A stretch of 5,204 nucleotides of DNA from Lentimicrobiaceae bacterium (GTDB lineage Bacteria; Bacteroidota; Bacteroidia; Bacteroidales; JAGONC01). Below, in pieces: positions 1 through 5,204 of the stretch. Position 1 is the stretch's first letter. Each line of letters starts with the position of its first letter. Made by a program: the position numbers and the translations under genes. Location of the stretch: NCBI GenBank assembly GCA_030621075.1, contig JAUXII010000104.1, positions 1-5,204 on the forward strand, in the 5' to 3' direction. Below the pieces are notes generated by a model. The model was not told the DNA's origin. It was given only the letters and a program-made list of their open reading frames with translations, and ran no database searches.

Positions 1-338
1 TCTCTTTTCAGGTTGAAGATATTAAACCCTCGTATGATATTTTTCTCAAAATAAACCATACGGATAAATATCCTTATAAAAACCTGCGTTTCAATCTTAT
101 AATTGACATGCCTTCCGGAGAAGAGAGGATTGTTGAATATGATTTTGATATGCGTAAGGAAGATGGCGGTTTTATTTCAACAATAAAAAATGATCATTTA
201 GAAGTGATATTTCCGCTTAGGAGCGAATTAAGATTTACAAAAACAGGAATTTGCCGGTTTGAGTTTGAGGATTTGATCCCAAGGTTAGAAATTCCGGGGA
301 TTATAACAATGAGTGTGATATTGAAAAAAAATAGGTAA
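1..338 (+). CDS. gldH: GldH-like gliding motility lipoprotein, 3' part
   Basis: This is the C-terminal 111 codons of a gene that begins before the window; the first complete codon is at position 3 and the stop is TAA at 336-338. The reading frame is open from the window edge, so the Met at 108 is internal and not the start. The fragment has the pattern I recognise from GldH of Flavobacterium: a YDIFLKI strand, then a DKYPYKNLRFNL block followed by a D-x-P-x-G turn (about residues 11-38 of the fragment), and a C-terminal block with GICRFEFED and IPGI. GldH is a roughly 150-160 residue lipoprotein required for gliding in Flavobacterium and linked to the Gld/type IX secretion machinery; non-gliding Bacteroidota also carry it. 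The lipobox and signal peptide, expected in the missing 45 or so residues, cannot be checked. The family call is from remembered similarity. Confidence 0.75.
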   Translation, partial: SFQVEDIKPSYDIFLKINHTDKYPYKNLRFNLIIDMPSGEERIVEYDFDMRKEDGGFISTIKNDHLEVIFPLRSELRFTKTGICRFEFEDLIPRLEIPGIITMSVILKKNR

Positions 339-363
339 CCTGTTTTAGAAATTATTCAGGTTA
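336..363. terminator. Inverted repeat between convergent gldH and ribF
   Basis: A perfect 7-bp inverted repeat, TAACCTG at 336-342 and CAGGTTA at 357-363, encloses a 14-base AT-rich loop. The arms contain the gldH stop (TAA, 336-338) and the ribF stop (TGA read leftward, 356-358). Its place between convergent genes fits a bidirectional terminator, but the stem is short, the loop long, and no clean T-tract follows on either strand. It could be chance. Confidence 0.3.
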
Positions 364-1282
364 GAATACCCAGGACAGTTTCTTTATCTTTCACCAATTG
401 TTCCTTTAAAGCTTCAAGGTCTTTAAATTTAACCTCATCACGGATACGATCAATCCAGTAAATCGTTAAATAATCTCCATAGATCTGTTTATCAAAGTCA
501 AATATATGAACTTCAATGGTTAAGTCTTTCCGGTTCAGGGTTGGCCGTACGCCAATATTTCCCATTCCCAAAAATTTCTGCCCATTCCATAAAACCTTAC
601 AGGCATAAACTCCGTTTGCTGTGATCAGCTTTAGTTTGTCGTCAACCTCAAGGTTAGCTGTCGGAAAGCCAATGGTTCGGCCAATTTTATAACCCTCAAC
701 CACATTGCCATGAATAGAATATTCATACCCAAGGTACTTATTGGCATAAGTAATATTTCCGTCATTAAGTGCTTTTCGGATTTTTGTCGAACTCACAGAA
801 ATCCCGTCAATATATTGAGCTGGAACCTCATCAACCGTAAAGCCAAATTCTTTACCCACGTCTTCCAGATTATGGTGATCACCAAGCCGGTCTTTGCCAA
901 AATGATGGTTATAGCCTATTACAATATTCTTTGCATGGATTTTATCAACAAGAATATTTTTAATAAACTCGTAAGAAGACATTTGAGCAAACTTTTTGGT
1001 AAAAGGCAAAACAATAAGATGGTCAATACCCGTTTTCCTGATCAAATCGATCTTACGTTTAGGTGAGTTTATTAATTTCAGGTCCCAGCTATCGGAATAA
1101 AGCACTTTACGTGGGTGCGGGTCAAACGTAACAAGAATAGTCTCACCATTATGCCTGGCGGCAACCTCTTTTAATCGTTTAATGATTGCCTGGTGTCCAA
1201 CATGAACACCATCAAAGGTGCCGATAGTAACTACCGGAAACTCTACGGGGTCAAATTCTTCGATACAAGAATAAATCTTCAT
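356..1282 (-). CDS. ribF: Bifunctional riboflavin kinase / FMN adenylyltransferase
   Basis: RibF makes FMN from riboflavin and ATP, then FAD from FMN and ATP, in the cytoplasm. The 308-residue length is normal. The N-terminal nucleotidyltransferase half (about 1-180) shows TIGTFDGVHVGH at 19-30 with the HxGH-type nucleotide-binding motif, VTFDPHPRKV at 51-60, GYNHHFGKDRLGD at 123-135 and SSTKIRKAL at 164-172. The C-terminal flavokinase half (about 183-308) shows GRTIGFPTANL at 201-211, whose PTAN segment binds Mg-ATP, NGVYA at 223-227, GNIGVRPTLNR at 241-251 and EVHIFDFD starting at Glu257, the position of the family's catalytic base. All key motifs are present, so both activities are expected. 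The ATG at 1280-1282 sits just before the conserved N-terminal strand. The leader has no Shine-Dalgarno sequence. The gene is convergent with gldH and divergent from the lamin-tail gene, so it is probably monocistronic. No FMN riboswitch-like leader is present; the predicted leader is only about 15 bases. Confidence 0.97.
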   Translation of the reverse strand: MKIYSCIEEFDPVEFPVVTIGTFDGVHVGHQAIIKRLKEVAARHNGETILVTFDPHPRKVLYSDSWDLKLINSPKRKIDLIRKTGIDHLIVLPFTKKFAQMSSYEFIKNILVDKIHAKNIVIGYNHHFGKDRLGDHHNLEDVGKEFGFTVDEVPAQYIDGISVSSTKIRKALNDGNITYANKYLGYEYSIHGNVVEGYKIGRTIGFPTANLEVDDKLKLITANGVYACKVLWNGQKFLGMGNIGVRPTLNRKDLTIEVHIFDFDKQIYGDYLTIYWIDRIRDEVKFKDLEALKEQLVKDKETVLGILT

Positions 1283-1301
1283 AACAGGTGATTCGGTCGT
1301 G

Positions 1302-1331
1302 CAAAATTAAAATATTTAATCACGTAGCCAA
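1302..1331 (-). promoter_or_regulatory. Bacteroidota-type promoter for ribF
   Basis: Read leftward, the sequence has TTG (complement of 1329-1331), a 19-base spacer and TAATTTTG (complement of 1302-1309). This matches the -33 TTG / -7 TAnnTTTG pattern of the Bacteroidota primary sigma factor, with spacing in the usual range. Transcription would start near 1296, leaving a leader of about 15 bases before the ribF ATG. The match is seen in the sequence; promoter activity is inferred. Confidence 0.65.
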
Positions 1332-1421
1332 TTGCTTATTTTTAATTTAAACAAATAAGGGGTAACAAAATGGAGATTTATGGATTAACAGGAAAACAGG
1401 TGGGTCTGAAAATTATTGTTT

Positions 1422-4034
1422 ATGCAAGAAAACAGGGGAAATCTATTAACAACACTGACCATGCTATTTGCCCTTCTAATACCCATTCTGGGGCTGTCTC
1501 AGATTGAAGATGACTTTTCGGATGGCGACCTGACGAATAATCCGGCATGGTTCGGTGATATTTCATCATTTATAATAAACAGCGATAAACAGCTGCAACT
1601 CAACGCAGAAGATGCCGGAAGCAAAACTCTGATTATTCCAAACTCAATCTCTGATAGTATGGAGTGGCGTTTCTGGATCAGGCTGGCTTTTAGCCCCTCT
1701 ACAAATAATTATGCCAGGGTTTACCTCGCCTCCGATGAGGCTGATCTAACCGGCCCACTTAACGGCTATTACCTGCAATTTGGGGAATCAGGATCAGGAG
1801 ATGCTATTGAGCTTTTTAAACAAGCGGGCACTGTGCATACTTCTGTCTGCAAGGGTGAAGAAGGAGCCATTGCAAGTTCATTTTCATTACACATTAGAAT
1901 AAGGCGATACCCCGGTGGTTTATGGGCTCTCTACACTTCTTCCCATGGGCCCGGCTATTATGAAACAGAGGCTTCCGGTGTCGATTCAATAATCCAAAAT
2001 AGTATATACTTTGGACTCTTATGTAATTTTACAAGCAGTAACAGGACCCGGTTTTATTTTGACGAAATTTATGTAGGCCCCATTCAGATTGATAACACCC
2101 CTCCTGGTGTGGAATCAGTTAATGTTATTTCTCCAACACAATTAGATATTCAGTTCTCTGAGTCAGTAACCTCAACCTCGGCATTAGATATTTTCAATTA
2201 TTTTGTTGATAATAATATTGGGGTTCCGGGATCTGCTGTGATGGATCCCGAAGTACCGGCCCTGGTGCATCTGTTTTTCCAGGAAAGCTTCCCAATGGGA
2301 GTTTACCTTAACCTCACGGTGAGTAGTATTTCTGATACGGAAGGAAATATTCTTGAAAACAGCTCATACGAATTTGCTTATTATGAAGCGCAAACTTTTG
2401 ATATAGTTATCAATGAGATCATGGCAGATCCATCGCCAACAGTCGATCTTCCTTCATCAGAATACATTGAATTGCACAACCGGACTTCACTACCTGTAAA
2501 CCTTTCAGGATGGCAGCTTGATATTGGATCAAGGAGTATCACTATCCACTCAGAGGTCATTACCCCACAGGGATTTATGATAATTGCAGACAATATTCAT
2601 TTTGAGTCTTTTGGTCATACATTAGCTATTCTTCCTTCATCATCCGTTATTAATAATACAGAAACAACAATAACCCTGAGCAATCAGCAACATCAGGTAA
2701 TTCATTCTGTTTTTTACTCCAATGAATGGATTACCGAGGATCACAAAAAAGATGGCGGGTGGTCTGTTGAGTTGATCGACCCGGGCAATCCCTGTGAAGA
2801 AAAAAATAACTGGAGAACTTCCATTGACATGTCGGGAGGGACCCCGGGAAGACAAAATTCAGTGTTGGCAACTAATCCCGACCAGGTAAATCCGGGAATC
2901 CATTATACATATACCCAAAATCCTCACACTATCGGGCTGACTTTTACAGAAAAAATGGATAGCCTGACCTTAATCAATCCTCTATCCTTTTCAATTGATC
3001 ATGATATTGGCTTTCCGGATAAAGTAAGCCTTCTTTTTCCGGAGTATCAAAAAATCGAATTGATACTTCCTGCTGACATTGAACCGCATGTCATTTACTC
3101 AATAGTTATTCATGATTCGTTGCAAGACTGTTACGGAAATTATCTGAAAACAAAATCATTAGCAACCTTTGCTATACCTGAACTTCCAATGCCAATGGAC
3201 ATTGTTATAAATGAGATCTTAAGCGACCCGCCCGGTGATGCAGTTGATTACGTTGAAATATATAACCGGTCGGATAAGGCTATTGATCTTAATGATCTGA
3301 TTCTGGCCTCTTACGACACGCTATTGCAAACCCTCAGTTCAATAAAAATGATAATAGAAGATGGTTGTTTATGTATGCCAGGACAATATATGGTACTTTC
3401 AAAATCACCTGACAAAGTGATGGAGTATTATCATTCACCCGGCCCAACAGCATTTATAAAAATGTCATCAATGCCCTCCTTTCCAATTGATCAGGGTATT
3501 GTGGTTATTGCCCGGAAAAACGATGAAATGATCATTGACCGTTTTGATTATTCATCAGACCTGCATTTTGAGCTTCTTCATTTAACGAAAGGTGTTTCTC
3601 TGGAAAGGGTCCATTATGATTATCCGACCGCTGATGCCATGAACTGGCATTCAGCTTCTGAATTATCAGGCTTTGGTACGCCGGGGTATAAAAATTCGCA
3701 GTTCAATGATTACAGCCTCAGTTTTAATGATCCTTTTACGATTTCGCCTGAAGTTTTTACACCTGATAACGATGGCATAGATGATATCCTGACTATTTAT
3801 TATCAAATGGATGGCCCGGGTTATGTTGCCAATATTACTGTTTTTGATGCTGGTGGAAGACTTATTAAATACTTAGTCAGAAACAGACTTGTTGGTACTG
3901 AAGGTGTTTTTTCATGGGATGGATTAAACCAGAACCATCAAAGAGCCACCAATGGTATTTATGTTATTTATTTTGAGATTTTTAACCTAAATGGTATTAC
4001 AAGAAATTTTAAAAAGGTGTGCGTGCTGGGGTGA
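1422..4034 (+). CDS. Secreted lamin-tail-domain protein, possible T9SS substrate
   Basis: This 870-residue protein is predicted to be exported. A signal peptide covers about residues 1-26 (Arg5, hydrophobic 8-25, possible cleavage after Gly-Leu-Ser). Then come an N-terminal domain (about 28-222) starting DDFSDGDL, which resembles beta-sandwich regions of Bacteroidota surface proteins; an Ig-like Big_5-type domain (about 224-320); lamin-tail domain 1 (327-480) with NEIMADP, EYIELHN and NLSGW; a second Ig-like domain (about 485-585); lamin-tail domain 2 (593-759) with NEILSDP and YVEIYN; and a C-terminal region (about 775-870) with FTPDNDGIDD, then ITVFDAGGRL and NGIYVIYFEIF, like FlgD-Ig/CHU_C regions. 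No enzymatic motif is visible, so a binding or structural surface role is inferred; the exact ligand is unknown. A TTG at 1416 is in frame, preceded by a TGA at 1407-1409; ATG 1422 is preferred as the usual codon and gives the same signal peptide. No Shine-Dalgarno or strong promoter was found upstream. The domain calls are from motif recognition, not a profile search. Confidence 0.85.
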   Translation: MQENRGNLLTTLTMLFALLIPILGLSQIEDDFSDGDLTNNPAWFGDISSFIINSDKQLQLNAEDAGSKTLIIPNSISDSMEWRFWIRLAFSPSTNNYARVYLASDEADLTGPLNGYYLQFGESGSGDAIELFKQAGTVHTSVCKGEEGAIASSFSLHIRIRRYPGGLWALYTSSHGPGYYETEASGVDSIIQNSIYFGLLCNFTSSNRTRFYFDEIYVGPIQIDNTPPGVESVNVISPTQLDIQFSESVTSTSALDIFNYFVDNNIGVPGSAVMDPEVPALVHLFFQESFPMGVYLNLTVSSISDTEGNILENSSYEFAYYEAQTFDIVINEIMADPSPTVDLPSSEYIELHNRTSLPVNLSGWQLDIGSRSITIHSEVITPQGFMIIADNIHFESFGHTLAILPSSSVINNTETTITLSNQQHQVIHSVFYSNEWITEDHKKDGGWSVELIDPGNPCEEKNNWRTSIDMSGGTPGRQNSVLATNPDQVNPGIHYTYTQNPHTIGLTFTEKMDSLTLINPLSFSIDHDIGFPDKVSLLFPEYQKIELILPADIEPHVIYSIVIHDSLQDCYGNYLKTKSLATFAIPELPMPMDIVINEILSDPPGDAVDYVEIYNRSDKAIDLNDLILASYDTLLQTLSSIKMIIEDGCLCMPGQYMVLSKSPDKVMEYYHSPGPTAFIKMSSMPSFPIDQGIVVIARKNDEMIIDRFDYSSDLHFELLHLTKGVSLERVHYDYPTADAMNWHSASELSGFGTPGYKNSQFNDYSLSFNDPFTISPEVFTPDNDGIDDILTIYYQMDGPGYVANITVFDAGGRLIKYLVRNRLVGTEGVFSWDGLNQNHQRATNGIYVIYFEIFNLNGITRNFKKVCVLG
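2091..3698 (+). repeat. Internal duplication: two Ig-like + lamin-tail modules
   Basis: Two diverged protein-level copies lie in tandem within the secreted protein: module 1 at about 2091-2861 and module 2 at about 2874-3698. Both lamin-tail domains open with D-I-V-I-N-E-I (2400 and 3198), continue with Y-[IV]-E-[LI]-x-N, and close with a W-x-[ST]-[AS]...GTPGxxNS segment (ends at 2861 and 3698). In copy 1 the typical NLSGW motif is present (Trp364); the matching part of copy 2 reads DLNDLIL and lacks the Trp. DNA identity is low, so the duplication is old or was inherited with the family architecture. Confidence 0.65.
3744..4031 (+). other. C-terminal FTPxxDG region, candidate sorting domain
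   Basis: The last 96 or so residues begin SPEVFTPDNDGIDD, the acidic calcium-site-like opening of the gliding-motility-associated C-terminal (CHU_C) and FlgD-Ig-like families, and continue with beta strands ITVFDAGGRLIKYL, FSWDGLN and NGIYVIYFEIF. In Bacteroidota such C-terminal domains commonly direct type IX secretion. The 'yDRWG' signature typical of type B sorting domains is replaced by VFDAGGRL, and the chain ends FKKVCVLG. Sorting function is therefore plausible but not shown; a plain FlgD-type Ig fold is the alternative. Confidence 0.5.
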
Positions 4035-4053
4035 GAATAATAGCCATTTATTC
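4035..4053. terminator. Weak inverted repeat between convergent genes
   Basis: GAATAA at 4035-4040 and TTATTC at 4048-4053 form a 6-bp inverted repeat around a 7-base loop. It starts immediately after the TGA of the lamin-tail gene and reaches into the comF stop (TGA read leftward, 4052-4054). Only two of the six pairs are not A-T, so the hairpin would be weak and this may not be a true terminator. Confidence 0.2.
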
Positions 4054-4744
4054 AAAATGTGGTAAACGCCATACCGGCAACACTCACTTTTACCCCGGGA
4101 ATTTGACGCAGAACCGTTGCACAGGCTTCAATAGTTGATCCGGTGGTTATAACGTCATCAACAAGCAAGAGGTGTTTCCCTTCCAATGTTTCGGCTTGTT
4201 CAATATCAAATATCTCTTTAACATTTTCCCATCTCCTGAATTTGGTCTTCTTTGTCTGGGTCTCTGAAGCTGTTTTCCTTACCAGGATTGATGTCACCAA
4301 ATCAATCTTCATAGATTGGGACAATCCCATGGCAAACCGTTCACTTTGGTTAAATCCTCTTTTTCTTATTTTTTTTCGATGCAGTGGAACGGGAATTACC
4401 GCGTTTACTGTATTGAAACAGGGCGATTTCTTTAATTCATCACCATATAGGCTGCCAATAAAAACCCCGACCTCCTTGTGCCCTTTGTATTTAAACTGAT
4501 GCATCAAGTGCTGGATTTTGCTTCCCTTTCTAAAATAATAACAGGCAGCTGCTGCATGAATGTCAACTCTCCCCCAGAAAAGACTGCTAACCGGGTTGTC
4601 CTGGTCCCGGTGGAAATTGGTTTTGGGAAGATGAAACAAACACGACGTACAAATGATCTCTTCATTATGCATAAGCGGGGCTTCACAGGCATTGCATACC
4701 CGGGGGAAAAACAGTGAAATAAAATCTTCAATTAAAGTCATCAT
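4052..4744 (-). CDS. comF: ComF family phosphoribosyltransferase-like protein
   Basis: ComF/GntX-family proteins are cytoplasmic type I phosphoribosyltransferase-fold proteins; ComF is needed for DNA uptake in naturally competent bacteria, but the reaction and the role in Bacteroidota are not settled. The 230-residue length is typical. An N-terminal four-Cys zinc site is complete (Cys17, Cys20, Cys32, Cys35), followed by FKYKGHKEVG (84-93), the conserved PIPVPLHRKKIRKRGFNQSE segment (residues 117-136), a TxTQxxxxxxxR stretch with NV and F (about 160-179), and the PRPP-binding loop LLLVDDVITTGST (192-204) with its Asp pair. All expected residues are present. Two ATG codons lie in tandem at the start (4742-4744 and 4739-4741); the choice changes one residue. 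No Shine-Dalgarno is visible, and the intergenic region has no TTTG on this strand, so no consensus promoter was found. It is convergent with the lamin-tail gene and divergent from the ABC gene. Confidence 0.93.
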   Translation of the reverse strand: MMTLIEDFISLFFPRVCNACEAPLMHNEEIICTSCLFHLPKTNFHRDQDNPVSSLFWGRVDIHAAAACYYFRKGSKIQHLMHQFKYKGHKEVGVFIGSLYGDELKKSPCFNTVNAVIPVPLHRKKIRKRGFNQSERFAMGLSQSMKIDLVTSILVRKTASETQTKKTKFRRWENVKEIFDIEQAETLEGKHLLLVDDVITTGSTIEACATVLRQIPGVKVSVAGMAFTTF

Positions 4745-4816
4745 GATCGCTTGAATGAGTGTTAGTTTTTATGTTAATCCTAAACCAGACGATTTGTGAC
4801 CCTCTATTTATCGGGG

Positions 4817-4849
4817 TTTGTGATTTGGTATTGGTTATTTGTAACTTTG
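4817..4849 (+). promoter_or_regulatory. Bacteroidota-type promoter for the ABC ATPase gene
   Basis: TTTG at 4817-4820, a 21-base spacer and TAACTTTG at 4842-4849 match the -33/-7 (TAnnTTTG) pattern of Bacteroidota primary promoters. Transcription would start near 4855, giving a leader of about 27 bases before the ATG at 4882. The elements are seen; activity is inferred. Confidence 0.6.
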
Positions 4850-4881
4850 CCAATCATAACCTTCGATTCTAATCTATTTAA

Positions 4882-5204
4882 ATGTCTCTTCTCGAAATAC
4901 AAAATTTGACCGTTGAATTCGCCTCAGAGGATCGATTTTTGAAAGCCGTCAGTACTATCTCATTTTCGTTGGAGAGGGGAGAAACCCTGGGTATTGTTGG
5001 TGAGTCAGGATCAGGGAAGTCAGTTACTGCCCTGTCGATTATGCGTCTCATACCTGAGCCTCCCGGGAGAATTTCCAATGGACAGATTTTATTTCACTCA
5101 CCGGAAGGGGAAAAAGTCGATTTATTGAAATTACCGGAAAAAGAGATCAGGTTGTACCGGGGAAGTCGAATTGCCATGATCTTTCAGGAACCCATGACCT
5201 CGTT
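4882..5204 (+). CDS. Peptide-type ABC transporter ATP-binding protein, 5' part
   Basis: The first 107 codons of an ABC ATPase are present; the gene runs off the window. It opens [13 protein letters not shown], then Walker A GESGSGKS (residues 40-47) and the Q-loop region [11 protein letters not shown] (97-107). The Walker A surroundings ([21 protein letters not shown]) and the QEPMTS(L) Q-loop are typical of the DppD/OppD/YejF group that powers import of oligopeptides, dipeptides or nickel. The signature motif, Walker B and the C-terminal oligopeptide-binding region lie outside the window, so it cannot be told whether this is a single-domain DppD-type protein or a fused two-domain YejF-type protein. 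The ATG at 4882 fits the family N-terminus, has an AT-rich leader without Shine-Dalgarno, and lies downstream of a good promoter. A cytoplasmic, membrane-associated protein is expected. Confidence 0.93.
   Translation, partial: MSLLEIQNLTVEFASEDRFLKAVSTISFSLERGETLGIVGESGSGKSVTALSIMRLIPEPPGRISNGQILFHSPEGEKVDLLKLPEKEIRLYRGSRIAMIFQEPMTS

Noticed and set aside
710..1066. Plus-strand open frame of 118 codons
   Set aside because: It lies wholly antisense to ribF, whose motifs are complete across the region; its translation has no recognisable pattern.
1387..1436. Repeated AACAGG strings upstream of the lamin-tail gene
   Set aside because: Three copies of a 6-mer with irregular spacing (1387, 1395, 1431), the last inside the coding region; no symmetry or promoter relation supports a binding site.
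1370..1507. Possible 45-codon upstream small gene
   Set aside because: It overlaps the signal-peptide coding region of the lamin-tail gene in another frame, resembles no known leader peptide, and is short enough to be chance. It is kept only as a start-site note.
2381..2855. Two minus-strand open frames (2381-2593 and 2640-2855)
   Set aside because: Both are antisense to the first lamin-tail domain, which is clearly coding on the plus strand.
1422..4034. Bacteroidota O-glycosylation motifs D-[ST]-[AILMTV] in the secreted protein
   Set aside because: Five occur (Asp78, Asp188, Asp513, Asp565, Asp632), but a rough composition estimate gives about three by chance, so there is no clear enrichment.
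4143..4731. Open frames of 75-118 codons (4143-4499 +, 4478-4717 +, 4504-4731 -)
   Set aside because: All overlap comF, whose zinc-site and PRPP-loop motifs fix the true frame.
4878..5078. Minus-strand open frame of 66 codons
   Set aside because: It is antisense to the ABC ATPase start, including Walker A, and covers its start codon.
1..5204. tRNA/rRNA genes, CRISPR arrays, insertion sequences, phage or toxin-antitoxin genes
   Set aside because: No such sequence was recognised; nearly all of the window is explained by five ordinary protein genes.

Overview
The window looks like a chromosomal segment from a member of the Bacteroidota. The evidence is a GldH-type gliding/T9SS lipoprotein fragment, a secreted lamin-tail-domain protein with an FTPxxDGxxD-type C-terminal region, AT-rich leaders without clear Shine-Dalgarno sequences, and two close matches to the TTTG/TTG...TAnnTTTG promoter pattern known from Bacteroides and relatives. 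The order cannot be fixed from this sequence.

Layout: five protein genes alternate strictly in strand. (1) The 3' end of a gldH-like gene (+, to 338). (2) ribF, bifunctional riboflavin kinase/FAD synthetase (-, 356-1282), convergent with gldH across 17 bp. (3) A divergent 139-bp intergenic region carrying a good ribF promoter. (4) A large secreted multidomain protein with two lamin-tail domains (+, 1422-4034; the ATG at 1422 is preferred to a TTG six bases upstream). (5) A comF-family phosphoribosyltransferase gene (-, 4052-4744), convergent with the previous gene, again across 17 bp. (6) A divergent 137-bp region with a good promoter pointing right. (7) The 5' end of a peptide-type ABC transporter ATPase gene (+, 4882 to the window edge). 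Both convergent junctions carry short inverted repeats that reach into stop codons and may act as weak bidirectional terminators.

The genes do not form one operon. ribF and comF are each likely to be transcribed alone within this window, and the functions (flavin cofactor synthesis, surface protein, competence-related PRTase, peptide transport) look like ordinary housekeeping and envelope genes. GldH and the secreted protein have a possible link: GldH belongs to the gliding/T9SS-associated machinery, and the secreted protein may be a T9SS substrate. No RNA genes, insertion sequences, CRISPR arrays or phage genes were seen, and no gene-free stretch exceeds 300 bases. I found no convincing undescribed system. 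The most interesting object is the duplicated Ig-like/lamin-tail protein.
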